Positions 54,207 to 62,764 of a stretch of DNA of 64,000 bases are shown here, one piece after another (positions within the stretch are counted from its first letter, which is position 1; every line of letters starts with the position of its first letter). Origin of the DNA: Fimenecus sp045631225 (GTDB lineage Bacteria > Bacillota > Clostridia > Oscillospirales > Acutalibacteraceae); NCBI GenBank assembly GCA_045631225.1, contig JAZQUG010000033.1, positions 44,100 through 108,099 of the forward strand. Direction: 5' to 3'. Below the pieces are notes generated by a model, which did not search any database, was not told the DNA's origin, and saw only the letters and a list, made by a program, of their open reading frames with translations. The position numbers and the translations under genes are program-made.

Positions 54207-54449
54207 TTTTTGTGCACCTTGAAAATTTAATGACCGTCTGAAAGTGATACGACTTTGCAAAGACCGTGGGGCCCCCGAAAAGCATTTGCTTTTTGGGGAG
54301 AGGAGGAGCAACGAAGTGAAAGAGCTTTTCGTGTTTACACGGAAACGATTGATACGGAGTTTGTGACGACGAGAGCAAGGCAACGCTGCGGTGAGATTCC
54401 GGGGCAGGAACTATTTCAGGTGAAACGGCAAGAAATTTGTAGAAAATCA

Positions 54450-54478
54450 TTGACAAAAGAACAAATGTTCTTTATAAT
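54450..54478 (+). promoter_or_regulatory. SOS-type promoter with LexA box
   Basis: TTGACA (54450-54455), a 17-base spacer and TATAAT (54473-54478). The spacer holds the perfect palindrome GAACAAATGTTC (54459-54470), matching the Gram-positive LexA/DinR box GAAC-N4-GTTC. Bound LexA would block polymerase. The promoter reads toward the relaxase operon. Confidence 0.8.
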
Positions 54479-54634
54479 GTTAAATTGGTAAATAATGTAT
54501 TTGCCATAAAACTTAAAATTAACTGAAACACATATTATTTTACTTATTGGTTTTATGCCACACATATTATTTGACCGAATCAGTATAGTCCGATACTCGG
54601 TCAGAAACATACGGACAATCAGAGCTTAAATTTT

Positions 54635-54719
54635 AAGCCGTTACATAGTTTCAGTACAAACTGTGCGAGAGGATGAAATGTCCTCCCGCTATTTGTGCTG
54701 TCTATGTGACGGCTTTTTT
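54635..54719 (+). ncRNA. Long structured hairpin in the mob leader
   Basis: Three stacked helices: AAGCCGTTACATAG with CTATGTGACGGCTT, CAGTACAAA with TTTGTGCTG, and GCGAGAGGA with TCCTCCCGC, closed by a TGAAATG loop and followed by seven T. A few G-T or A-C mismatches occur. It acts at least as a terminator or attenuator downstream of the LexA-boxed promoter; a regulatory RNA role is possible. Confidence 0.65.
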
Positions 54720-54889
54720 GTTTTCTGAAAATCAGGAACATTTTGTATGCACTTATGTCGTAGATAAGTGAAGGCAGTTTCTTTATATAATAACTGCCCC
54801 CACAAAAGCATCTTGGTATAAAGGATACTACTGCCACCCTTACATAGCGAAGCTCGTCTGCGGTATACACCGCAACTAAAGTTTATCGC

Positions 54890-55130
54890 TCCCTTGATAA
54901 GCGAGAAATTTTAGTTTATGAGCCTCGCAGAGCCCACTGACATCTTTGCAGACTTTTACGGCTGAAAGTGTCATAGTGGATTACGCACTTTCGGAGAAAG
55001 CGGACGTGTCATAAGAACCTGCCTACGGCAGAACCTTGGCGGCGTGGCTTCGCCACTGGCTAATGTGGGATTACGAGCTTTCGAAGAAAGTCAGCGGAAC
55101 AAATAAAGCAGTAATGCAGAAAGGAGGTAA
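54890..55130 (+). other. Candidate origin of transfer (oriT) region
   Basis: A non-coding, unusually GC-rich stretch right before the relaxase gene. It has the hairpins CTGCC-TAC-GGCAG and GTGGC-TTC-GCCAC and an imperfect 25-bp direct repeat (54976-55000 and 55065-55090) around GGATTACG and CTTTCG. Position and structure suit a MobV-type oriT; the nick site is not identified. Confidence 0.5.
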
Positions 55131-55135
55131 AACCT

Positions 55136-56335
55136 ATGTCAAAGAAAAACTACAGTGTAGCAAGAGTTGTCACTCACACACAAAGCACAATCGGTAAATG
55201 TGAAAGACATAATGAGAGAAAGAATGAGTCTTACGCAAATATGAATGTTGATACGGCTCGGTGCGATATGAATGTGCATTTCAAAGGTTGCGGTGAACTG
55301 ACCTACAATGAACAATTGAATAAGCTTATAGCCGAAAACAGAGTCTGTATGCGAGGTCTGAAAGCTGATGCTAAAGTATTTGATGAATTGATATTCGATG
55401 TAAACACAGACTACTTTGAAACACACGGTGGTTATGAATATGCCAAAGAGTTTTATGAAGAAGCCTACAGATTTGCAGTGGCCTTGTATGGTGAACAGAA
55501 CATCATCTCTGCCGTTATGCATGCTGATGAACTTAATGTGGCTCTCACAGAACAGTACGAAAAACCCGTGTATCACTATCATATGCACCTTGTTGCTCTG
55601 CCTGTTGTTGAGAAACAGATTCTGTGGACAAAGCGGTGCAAGGACAAATCACTTGTAGGTACTGTTAAAGAAACCGTCAATCAGATAAGCCATTCAAAGA
55701 AATGGAAGTCACCTCAGGCTGTTGATAAAAACGGCAATATCCTGTTCAACGAAAAAGGTAAGCCTGTGCTGATTCCCTCTTATAGTATCCTGCAGGATGA
55801 TTTCTTCAATCATATGCAGAGATCCGGTTTCAATGATTTTATCCGTGGTGAAAAAGGCAGTACGACTGAACATCTGTCTTGTCTGCAGTATGAGATTCAG
55901 CAGGATAAGAAACGCCTTGAGGAAATCAAAAGTCAGGTTGAAAAGGAAGAAATCCGTTATGACACTATTCAGACCATTAATAAAACTTTCTATGAGATTG
56001 ACGGTATGGGTAAGAAAACGCTTACGGGTAAAGTAACAATTTCAAGTGAAGATTTCAATGACCTGAGCAATATGGCGAAGCAATCCGTTGCAGCAAGGAG
56101 TAAGATATTTGACCTTGAGGGTGAAAATGAAAGACTCCGGAAAAGAAATTGGGAGCTGCAAAGCAGTATAAACAGACTGAGTGCAAGGCTTCATGAGCTT
56201 GAACAAGTCTGTGCACCGTATCTTGAAGCACTAAAAGCTATGCCTGAAAAAGTAAAAGCATTTATATCGGATGTACTAAAAACTGTCCGAAAAGATAAAA
56301 CCAACAAAAATATAGAAATCAAAAAAGAGAGGTAA
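55136..56335 (+). CDS. MobV-family relaxase (Mob/Pre)
   Basis: A 399 aa plasmid mobilisation relaxase of the Mob_Pre (MobV) family. The N-terminal domain has the family start (SVARVVTHTQSTIGKCERHN), the DMNVHFKGCG segment and the metal-binding histidine triad HYHMHL (His147, His149, His151). The C-terminal 150 residues form a long coiled coil. It would nick oriT and lead the single strand into a recipient using another element's transfer machinery, since no coupling protein or type IV secretion genes are present. The ATG follows AAAGGAGG. It begins an operon with the ParB-like, small and recombinase genes. Confidence 0.92.
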   Translation: MSKKNYSVARVVTHTQSTIGKCERHNERKNESYANMNVDTARCDMNVHFKGCGELTYNEQLNKLIAENRVCMRGLKADAKVFDELIFDVNTDYFETHGGYEYAKEFYEEAYRFAVALYGEQNIISAVMHADELNVALTEQYEKPVYHYHMHLVALPVVEKQILWTKRCKDKSLVGTVKETVNQISHSKKWKSPQAVDKNGNILFNEKGKPVLIPSYSILQDDFFNHMQRSGFNDFIRGEKGSTTEHLSCLQYEIQQDKKRLEEIKSQVEKEEIRYDTIQTINKTFYEIDGMGKKTLTGKVTISSEDFNDLSNMAKQSVAARSKIFDLEGENERLRKRNWELQSSINRLSARLHELEQVCAPYLEALKAMPEKVKAFISDVLKTVRKDKTNKNIEIKKER

Positions 56336-56339
56336 TTAA

Positions 56340-57257
56340 ATGAATAAAGATGAAAAATTTGTTGAAGAGTTATTTGGAAAAACAGAAGAATCCGAAGCTG
56401 TAAAGCCTCAGACAACAGAAATTGTAAATATGTCAGTCGGTAGCGTTGTACCCAACCTCAAAAATCCATATAAGTACCGTGAAGAGGATATGAAACCGTT
56501 GGAAGACAGTATCCGTGAAAACGGTATTATTCAGCCTCTGATGGTGCGAAAGGATGATAAGGGTGATGTGTACGAAATCATATCAGGACACAGACGTTTC
56601 CTTGCAGCTTCGAGGCTTGAAATGACAGAGATACCAGTTGTTGTATTGGACATAAGCAAAGAGGAAGCAGACATCATTCTTGTTGACAGTAATCTGCACC
56701 GAGAGCATATTCTACACTCGGAAAAAGCCTTTGCCTACAAGATGAAAATGGATGCCATTAAAAAGCAAGGTAAACGTACGGATTTAACTTCGGACCAAGT
56801 CGGACCGAAGTTGTCTGCAGATGAAATATCTGATACTGATAGTGCTTCTCAGGTAAAAAGATATATCCGCCTGACAAAGCTTATCCCTAAACTTCTTAAT
56901 ATGGTGGATGAGAATAAAATCTCTTTTTCTGTATGTGTTGAGCTTTCGTATCTTACCAAAACAGAACAAACTGATTTGTTTAAATTTATTGAAGCAGAGC
57001 TTTGTACACCGTCTCTTTCTCAAGCACAGAAGCTGAAAAAGTTATCACAGGATGGTAAACTGAATTTAGAGGAAATATATTCCATTATGAAACAGCCTAA
57101 AGCTAATCAGGTACAAATGGTTAAAATTCCTGAGGACAGTATAAACAAGTATGTAAAGTCCAATGCAACAGTAAAGGAAAAAGAGGATTTTCTTGCAAAG
57201 GCTGTTGAGTATTACGGAAAAGCCCTTATGCGAAAGAAAGACAGAGGTGCGCGATGA
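56340..57257 (+). CDS. ParB/Spo0J-like partition protein of the element
   Basis: A 305 aa ParB-like protein. The N-terminal ParB/CTPase fold has NPYKYREEDMKPLEDSIREN, IQPLMVRKDDKGDVYEIISG with HRRFLAASR (about residue 83), and VDSNLHREHILHSEKAFAYK. A helix-turn-helix region follows (SASQVKRYIRLTKLIPKLLN). No ParA is encoded nearby, so it may serve as a regulator or copy-number/maintenance factor of the excised circle, as is common for such orphan ParBs in clostridial mobile elements. It starts five bases after the relaxase stop and overlaps the next gene by four. Confidence 0.9.
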   Translation: MNKDEKFVEELFGKTEESEAVKPQTTEIVNMSVGSVVPNLKNPYKYREEDMKPLEDSIRENGIIQPLMVRKDDKGDVYEIISGHRRFLAASRLEMTEIPVVVLDISKEEADIILVDSNLHREHILHSEKAFAYKMKMDAIKKQGKRTDLTSDQVGPKLSADEISDTDSASQVKRYIRLTKLIPKLLNMVDENKISFSVCVELSYLTKTEQTDLFKFIEAELCTPSLSQAQKLKKLSQDGKLNLEEIYSIMKQPKANQVQMVKIPEDSINKYVKSNATVKEKEDFLAKAVEYYGKALMRKKDRGAR

Positions 57258-57490
57258 TGAAGAAAATTAACGATTTTTGCGGATTTATCGGTGAGGATGA
57301 ATATGTAATCGGCGGTGTGCTTTACAAGGTTTCTTCCACATTTGCCCCTGCCAATATCTGTAACCTTGAAAACACATTGGAAGATAAAGTGCAAAAATAT
57401 GTCGGCAGTGATTTCGCACATTTGACATTGGTGCCTGACGAAGATAAAATTGAAGCAGAATATGTGACGACTGCCGGAAAGGAGGACTAA
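57254..57490 (+). CDS. Small element-encoded protein, 78 aa
   Basis: A 78 aa soluble acidic protein (MMKKINDFCGFIGEDEYVIG; later VQKYVGSDFAHLTLVPDED). Its ATG overlaps the ParB stop (ATGA) and its stop overlaps the recombinase start (TAATG), so it is translated as part of a tightly packed operon. I recognise no named family, although small proteins between ParB-like and serine recombinase genes are usual in this element type; some are excision (directionality) factors. That role here is inference. Confidence 0.65.
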   Translation: MMKKINDFCGFIGEDEYVIGGVLYKVSSTFAPANICNLENTLEDKVQKYVGSDFAHLTLVPDEDKIEAEYVTTAGKED

Positions 57491-59169
57491 TGCAGTCAAA
57501 CAATATAGGAATTACAGCTCTTTATTGTCGTCTTTCCCGTGATGACGGAAGCGATAAAGAGAGCAACTCAATTGAAAATCAAAAGCTTATGCTTTCTCGG
57601 TACGCTAAGGAGAAAGGCTTTGAAAACACAAGGTTTTATGTGGATGACGGCTTTACGGGAACGAATTTCAATAGACCTGATTTTAAGCGAATGATGGAGG
57701 ATGTTGAAGCAGGATATATCTCAACCATTATCGTAAAGGATATGTCAAGATTCGGCAGAAATTATGTTGAAGTTGGTCTTTACACCGAATCATACTTTCC
57801 CGAAAACAATATCCGTTTTATTGCCATAACCGACCTTGTTGACAGTGCAGACGGTGACAATGAAATAATCCCGTTCAAGAATGTTATGAACGAGATGTAT
57901 GCAAGAGATATTTCAAAAAAGGTACGTTCTGCCAAAAGAATCAGAGGCAATATGGGTGAGCCACTCTCTCAACCGCCATACGGATATATGAAGGACCCTG
58001 AAAATCCCAAAAGGTGGATTATTGAACACGAGGCGGCAAGCGTTGTAAGAGAAATATTCAGGCTTTATCTTGAAGGCTACGGACAAGACAAAATTGCAAG
58101 AACCTTGCAGGACAGAGGAATAAAGAATTGTACCTCATATTGGCAGGAGCGAGGCATAGGCAGAGGCGGTAAAAAAGTACAGCCTAACCCATACAAGTGG
58201 AAAAGCTCTACCATAGGTCAGATTCTTATTCGTCAGGAATATTGCGGTGATGTTGTAAACTTCAAAACCTACTCCAAAAGCTTTAAGAACAAGAAAAGGC
58301 TTCAGAATCCCGAAGAAAACTGGAAGATTTTCAAGGATGTTCACGAGCCTATCATTGACCGAGAAAACTTTGAAGCGGTACAGGCTCTTATCAAGAAATG
58401 CAAACGCAGAGACCCGAAACCAGAAAACGGTGACAAAAATATCTTTTGTGACTTTCTTGTATGTGCTGAATGTGGGCATAAGCTATGGTATCATGTGAAT
58501 ACACGCAACAAGGATATTCACTATTTCAGTTGCAGTAATTATGTAAAGGATTACAGAGGAAGCTGTCAGCACAGACATTATGTGAGAGCAGATGCTATTG
58601 AGCAGATTGTTATGCTTGAGCTCAAAAAGATGTCAGCTTGTATAAGGCATAACGAAGAACACTTTGCCGAAATCCTTGCACGGAAAACCAACAGCGACAA
58701 AATTTCCGAGGAGAAATACCTTAAAGCAGAGCTTGAAAGACTTATAAGTAGAAATGCAAAGGTTGAGAGAATTTATGAAAAGTTGTATGAGGATAATATG
58801 GACGGCAAGGTAACCGACGAATGGTTTATGCACATGTCAAGAAAGTACGAAGAGGAACGAATTGAGTTAAGGTCAAAGATTTCAAAGCTCAGAGAACAGC
58901 AGGAGCAGCTTAACAACAAAGAAAAGGAAAAAGCACTCTTTATTTCTGCGGTTCGCAAGTTTATGGAAATGGAAACCTTAACGGCACCGCTTCTTCACGA
59001 GCTTATTGACCACATTGACATTTATGAAACCGAAGGCACGGGCAAAAACAGAACACAGCGTATTGTAATTCATTACCGCTTTGTGGGATATATTGAAATC
59101 CCGTCAAACGCAGATAATTACAAAGCAGATACCCGTCAGGGCGTTGCAGTGGAATATCTCACTGCATAA
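57490..59169 (+). CDS. Large serine recombinase (TndX-like integrase)
   Basis: A 559 aa large serine recombinase. The resolvase catalytic domain spans about residues 1-150, with the nucleophile Ser16 in LYCRLSRDDGSDKESNSIEN and DMSRFGRNYVEVG near 90. A recombinase domain (about 165-300) includes GYGQDKIARTLQDRGI. A zinc ribbon with CAECGHKLW and FSCSNYVKDYRGSCQHR follows, then a coiled coil (about 400-480). It catalyses integration and excision of the element. TndX-type enzymes usually target GA-centred sites, not tRNA genes, so the neighbouring tRNA scar may belong to a different element. It ends the mob operon. Confidence 0.93.
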   Translation: MQSNNIGITALYCRLSRDDGSDKESNSIENQKLMLSRYAKEKGFENTRFYVDDGFTGTNFNRPDFKRMMEDVEAGYISTIIVKDMSRFGRNYVEVGLYTESYFPENNIRFIAITDLVDSADGDNEIIPFKNVMNEMYARDISKKVRSAKRIRGNMGEPLSQPPYGYMKDPENPKRWIIEHEAASVVREIFRLYLEGYGQDKIARTLQDRGIKNCTSYWQERGIGRGGKKVQPNPYKWKSSTIGQILIRQEYCGDVVNFKTYSKSFKNKKRLQNPEENWKIFKDVHEPIIDRENFEAVQALIKKCKRRDPKPENGDKNIFCDFLVCAECGHKLWYHVNTRNKDIHYFSCSNYVKDYRGSCQHRHYVRADAIEQIVMLELKKMSACIRHNEEHFAEILARKTNSDKISEEKYLKAELERLISRNAKVERIYEKLYEDNMDGKVTDEWFMHMSRKYEEERIELRSKISKLREQQEQLNNKEKEKALFISAVRKFMEMETLTAPLLHELIDHIDIYETEGTGKNRTQRIVIHYRFVGYIEIPSNADNYKADTRQGVAVEYLTA

Positions 59170-59176
59170 CAAAAAA

Positions 59177-59196
59177 GAGCAGGTTTTATCCTGCTC
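59177..59196 (-). terminator. Minus-strand terminator after the recombinase
   Basis: GAGCAGG pairs with CCTGCTC; on the minus strand it is followed by TTTTTTG. It would stop transcripts coming from the tRNA side before they enter the recombinase gene. Confidence 0.7.
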
Positions 59197-59234
59197 GATA
59201 CATAATCAGAAACTATGAAATTAAACAAAAAAAT

Positions 59235-59296
59235 CGAGTGTTCATCACTTAAATCCGTAATGAACACTCGAAATGGTTGCGGAGGAAGGACTTGAA
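59235..59296 (-). other. Duplicated 3' end of tRNA-fMet plus terminator (att scar)
   Basis: TGGTTGCGGAGGAAGGACTT-GAA at 59274-59296 is an exact copy of the 3' end of the initiator tRNA gene at 59454-59476. On the minus strand it is followed by a hairpin (CGAGTGTTCAT/ATGAACACTCG, 59235-59270) with seven T. It is a truncated tRNA end with its own terminator, the usual mark of site-specific integration. Confidence 0.8.
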
Positions 59297-59420
59297 TGCT
59301 AAATTCACAATGCGAATGAGGGATTCGCATTGTGCTCTTCGCTAAAAACAATCCACCGAATTGTTTTTTATACGCTCAGACCCAAGGGTTCAAGTCCACA
59401 TCTTTTCAAACAAAAGAAAA

Positions 59421-59443
59421 ACACCCATCTTATGATGAGTGCT
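59421..59443 (-). terminator. Terminator of the tRNA-fMet gene
   Basis: On the minus strand GCACTCATC pairs with GATGGGTGT (two wobble pairs) around ATAA, then TTTTT. It lies 11 bases after the tRNA 3' end. Confidence 0.75.
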
Positions 59444-59453
59444 TCCCACTTTC

Positions 59454-59529
<76 letters not shown>

Positions 59530-59561
59530 ATATTTAACTTTTCTCTCTCGAGTGCTCTAAT

Positions 59562-59590
59562 ATAATACACTCATTTTCACTTTTTGTCAA
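59562..59590 (-). promoter_or_regulatory. Promoter of the tRNA-fMet gene
   Basis: On the minus strand TTGACA (59590-59585), a 17-base spacer and TATTAT (59567-59562), 32 bases upstream of the mature tRNA 5' end. Confidence 0.8.
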
Positions 59591-59791
59591 GTGTTTTTAA
59601 TAATATAGTTTTGTAATTAATAAAATTCTACCAAAATTCTGAAATAGCACATAAAAACTTAATATCAACATTCACTCCATTGTTATTATTATATTCAAAA
59701 ATTTTACTAATATGCTAAAATATTATTGACAAATTGACACAAAAATATTAAAACATTGTCACAACGACACAATTATTTAGGATGGGATTTT

Positions 59792-60028
59792 ATGAAGTAT
59801 TATTTATTAAAAAGTACAGTTGTGACAAAGGATTTTTCTGATTCAAATTACGCTATATTACTTTTGCATGATAATGGTAACAAGGAATATATCTGTAACC
59901 TTTCAGATAATCGTGACTTAATCACTACACTTGTGGATAAGCTTAATAATCACCACATTGAGCACTGTCATATTAACTCTGTTATTGAGGATTTTAAATA
60001 TACTCTCTCTTCAGATAAACACGACTAA
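59792..60028 (+). CDS. Small conserved-looking protein upstream of feo
   Basis: A 78 aa soluble protein beginning MKYYLLKSTVVTKDFSDSNY and ending KYTLSSDKHD. It alternates short strands and one helix (DLITTLVDKLNNHHIEHCHI) like a small alpha/beta domain. ATG 59792 is chosen after AGGATGGG; the TTG at 59756 has no ribosome site. It lies upstream of the iron operon but before its promoter, so it is a separate gene. I do not recognise it. Confidence 0.55.
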   Translation: MKYYLLKSTVVTKDFSDSNYAILLLHDNGNKEYICNLSDNRDLITTLVDKLNNHHIEHCHINSVIEDFKYTLSSDKHD

Positions 60029-60066
60029 TTTTTTGTAATTTTCTTCTTAATCTGTAATTTTTTTAC

Positions 60067-60153
60067 TTGACAAGCAGTATTATTTATTGTATTATAATAT
60101 ACGGTTAGCGTTGGCTAACTATATATTATAATCAAAAGTTAGCCGACGCTAAT
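60067..60153 (+). promoter_or_regulatory. feo promoter with two DtxR/IdeR-like operators
   Basis: TTGACA (60067-60072), a 17-base spacer and TATTAT (60090-60095). Two palindromes follow: GTTAGCGTTGGCTAAC (60104-60119) and GTTAGCCGACGCTAAT (60138-60153). Both fit the TTAGC-N4-GCTAA pattern of DtxR-family metal regulators. Iron-bound repressor would cover the transcription start and leader. Confidence 0.75.
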
Positions 60154-60178
60154 TTTATATAACAATTAGGTGGATATA

Positions 60179-60391
60179 ATGAACTTAAAAAATGCACAAG
60201 AAGGAATTGAATATATCATTAAAGCAATTGAAACAGACGATGACGAGCTTGACTCATTTCTCTTTTCACTTGGTTGTTATGCAGGTGAACCCATAACAGT
60301 TATCTCTCATAAAAAAGGTGGCTGTATAGTTTCAATTAAGGATTCACGATATAGTATTGATAACCAATTAGCTGAAGCCATTTCAATTTAA
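60179..60391 (+). CDS. feoA: Ferrous iron transport protein A
   Basis: A 70 aa FeoA-like SH3-fold protein. The central LFSLGCYAGEPITVISHKKG matches the conserved Gly-x3-Gly turn region of the family, and IVSIKDSRYSIDNQLAEAI is the typical closing part. FeoA is a small cytosolic partner needed for FeoB-mediated Fe2+ uptake. ATG 60179 follows TAGGTGG; the ATG at 60170 would put the site inside the gene. It lies directly after two DtxR-like operators and 38 bases before feoB, so it is the first gene of an iron-repressed operon. Confidence 0.87.
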   Translation: MNLKNAQEGIEYIIKAIETDDDELDSFLFSLGCYAGEPITVISHKKGGCIVSIKDSRYSIDNQLAEAISI

Positions 60392-60429
60392 GTATGATAG
60401 TTTGACAAAATTTTAAGGAGAATGTATTT

Positions 60430-62436
60430 ATGAGAATTGCCTTAGCAGGTAATCCAAACAGTGGTAAAACAACAATGTATAATGGTCTTACCGGCAAAAA
60501 TGAAAAAGTCGGTAACTGGGCAGGCGTTACAGTTGATAAGAAAGAAAGCCCTATTAAGAAGAGCCTTTATAATGGAAATGAAGAACTTATTGCAGTTGAC
60601 CTCCCGGGCGCATATTCAATGTCACCTTTCACATCAGAGGAAAGTGTTACAAGCGATTATGTTAAAAATCAGAAGCCTGACGTAATTATTAACATAGTTG
60701 ATGCTACAAACTTAAGTCGTAGTTTGTTCTTTACAACTCAGTTACTTGAACTTGGCATTCCTGTTGTTGTGGCACTTAATAAGACTGACATTAATGAAAA
60801 GAAACAGACAACAATTAATGTGGCTGCTTTAGGTAAAATGCTTAATTGTCCCGTTATTGAAACAATTGCTACATCTTCTGACGGTTTGAAAGATGTTGTG
60901 GCTGTAGCTGTTGAAAGTGCCGGTGAAATGCAAAAAGCACCTTATGTTCAAGGTAATATTGATATGACAGATAAGAAGTCTGTCAGTCAGGCTGACAGAA
61001 AGCGTTTTCAGTTTGTAAACGAAATCGTAAAATCAGTCGAAAAAAGAAGAGTTTTCACAAGAGAGCGAAACTTTCAAGATGAAATTGATGATATTCTTAC
61101 AAACAAGTGGTTTGGACTTCCGATTTTTGCAGTTGTAATGTTCCTTGTTTTCTGGATTTCACAGGCAGGTCCCGGTGTATGGATTGCCGATTGGCTTGTT
61201 GGTATTCTTGAGGGTGTTCAGGAATGGATTGCAGGATTTTTTGAAAATGCTAATCCACTTGTTTCAGCACTTCTTGTTGACGGTGTAATCGGTGGTGCTG
61301 TTGCAGTTATCGGTTTCTTACCACTTGTTATGGTAATGTATTTCCTGATTGCGCTTCTTGAGGATTGCGGGTATATGGCTCGTGCTTCTGTTGTTCTTGA
61401 CCCGATTTTTAAACGAGTTGGACTTTCAGGTAAATCTATTATTCCATTCGTAATCGGTACAGGTTGTGCAATTCCCGGTGTTATGGCTTGTCGTACAATC
61501 CGTGATGAGCGTGAACGCAGAGCAACGGCAATGTTAGCACCATTTATGCCATGTGGTGCTAAGCTTCCTGTAATTTCACTTTTTGCAGGTGCATTCTTCG
61601 GTGATGCATCATGGGTTGGACCTTTGATGTATTTTGCAGGTATCGTTATCATCCTTGTTGGTGCACTTCTTGTCAATAAGATTACAGGTAACAAGATTAA
61701 AAAATCATTCTTTATTATTGAGCTTCCTGAATACAAATTACCATCACTTAAAAGAGCATTCCTTTCAATGTGTCAGCGTGGTTGGTCATATGTTGTGAAA
61801 GCTGCTACAATTATTCTTCTTTGTAATACAGTAGTTCAGCTCATGCAGACATTTACATGGAGTTTCACAGTAGCAGAAACTGCTGACACATCAATCCTTG
61901 CTTCAATTGCAGGTCCATTTGCTTATATTATAGTTCCTGTTGTTGGTGTTCTCTCATGGCAACTTGCAGCAGCTGCTGTTACAGGATTTATCGCAAAGGA
62001 AAATGTTGTAGGTACATTGGCTGTATGCTTTGCAATCACTAACTTCATTGATACAGAAGAACTTGCTCTTACAGGCGGTGCAAGTGAGGTTGCAGCAACA
62101 ATAGGACTTACAAAAGTTGCAGCACTTGCTTATCTTATGTTCAACCTCTTTACACCTCCTTGCTTTGCTGCAATCGGTGCTATGCGTTCCGAAATGAAGA
62201 GTGCAAAATGGTTTTGGGCAGGTATCGGACTTCAGCTTGGTACAGGTTTTACAGTAGGTTATCTTGTGTATCAGATCGGTACTCTTATTACAACAGGAGA
62301 ACTTGGTACAGGCTTTGCAGGTGGTCTTATCACAGTTGCAATATTCGTTTCAATTCTTATTATTCTTTGTATCCGCGGTGATAAAAAAGCAAAAGAAAAT
62401 AAAGCAAATAAGAAGAAAAAAATAGCTGTTAAATAG
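60430..62436 (+). CDS. feoB: Ferrous iron transporter FeoB
   Basis: A 668 aa FeoB. The N-terminal G domain has G1 GNPNSGKTT (residues 7-15), G3 DLPGAYS (about 58), G4 NKTDIN (about 120) and the guanine-contacting region near IATSSDG (G5). The membrane domain follows with the two Gate motifs: GCAIPGVMACRTIRDERERR (about residues 352-371) and the second gate near FIAKENVVGTLAV (about 520). It imports Fe2+, the form available in anaerobic gut conditions. The lysine-rich C-terminal tail replaces the Cys-rich tail that some FeoB proteins have; the next gene supplies that part separately. Confidence 0.95.
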   Translation: MRIALAGNPNSGKTTMYNGLTGKNEKVGNWAGVTVDKKESPIKKSLYNGNEELIAVDLPGAYSMSPFTSEESVTSDYVKNQKPDVIINIVDATNLSRSLFFTTQLLELGIPVVVALNKTDINEKKQTTINVAALGKMLNCPVIETIATSSDGLKDVVAVAVESAGEMQKAPYVQGNIDMTDKKSVSQADRKRFQFVNEIVKSVEKRRVFTRERNFQDEIDDILTNKWFGLPIFAVVMFLVFWISQAGPGVWIADWLVGILEGVQEWIAGFFENANPLVSALLVDGVIGGAVAVIGFLPLVMVMYFLIALLEDCGYMARASVVLDPIFKRVGLSGKSIIPFVIGTGCAIPGVMACRTIRDERERRATAMLAPFMPCGAKLPVISLFAGAFFGDASWVGPLMYFAGIVIILVGALLVNKITGNKIKKSFFIIELPEYKLPSLKRAFLSMCQRGWSYVVKAATIILLCNTVVQLMQTFTWSFTVAETADTSILASIAGPFAYIIVPVVGVLSWQLAAAAVTGFIAKENVVGTLAVCFAITNFIDTEELALTGGASEVAATIGLTKVAALAYLMFNLFTPPCFAAIGAMRSEMKSAKWFWAGIGLQLGTGFTVGYLVYQIGTLITTGELGTGFAGGLITVAIFVSILIILCIRGDKKAKENKANKKKKIAVK

Positions 62437-62446
62437 GAGTTAGCAT

Positions 62447-62617
62447 ATGGAAAACTTTATAGTTATAGCAATTCTTTGTATAATCATAGGATGTGCCATA
62501 GCTTACATAATAAAAGAAAAGAAAAAGGGCGTAAAATGCATAGGTTGCCCAAATGCTGATATGTGTTCAATGGCACAAAAACAAAAGTGTAACGGAATTG
62601 ATAAATTTGATAATTAA
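62447..62617 (+). CDS. FeoB-associated Cys-rich membrane protein
   Basis: A 56 aa protein. One transmembrane span (ENFIVIAILCIIIGCAIAYI) is followed by a basic stretch and a cysteine-rich tail with CIGCPNADMC and KQKC. Size, span and cysteine pattern match the FeoB-associated Cys-rich membrane proteins of Firmicutes, which sit after feoB and probably handle Fe2+ or stabilise the complex. The start is ATG 62447 after TAGGAG. It ends the operon, seven bases before the terminator. Confidence 0.9.
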   Translation: MENFIVIAILCIIIGCAIAYIIKEKKKGVKCIGCPNADMCSMAQKQKCNGIDKFDN

Positions 62618-62623
62618 CTAATA

Positions 62624-62653
62624 AAAGAGGTTACTTTGTGTAACCTCTTTTTT
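62624..62653 (+). terminator. Terminator of the feo operon
   Basis: AAAGAGGTTAC pairs with GTAACCTCTTT around TTTGT, with a continuing T-run. It ends the feo transcript. Confidence 0.92.
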
Positions 62654-62764
62654 GGTGCGAGTGTTCATAAGGGATTTACTCAAAATATAAGTAAAACCGG
62701 CATCAAACATAGTATTCTACACTTTTGCTGTTGCTTAATAGAGTAAAAAGAAAGGACAAATACT

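Noticed and set aside
54117..54491. Overlapping frames of 78-91 codons in the mobile-element non-coding region
   Set aside because: They overlap terminators and promoters on both strands, lack ribosome sites and have arginine/serine-rich, low-quality translations.
59274..59296. A second tRNA gene
   Set aside because: Only the last 23 bases of the tRNA are present; there is no anticodon or D arm.
59385..59405. A T-arm-like sequence (GGGTTCAAGTCC) on the plus strand as part of another tRNA
   Set aside because: The neighbouring bases do not form an acceptor or anticodon stem; it is at most an inverted piece of the att region.
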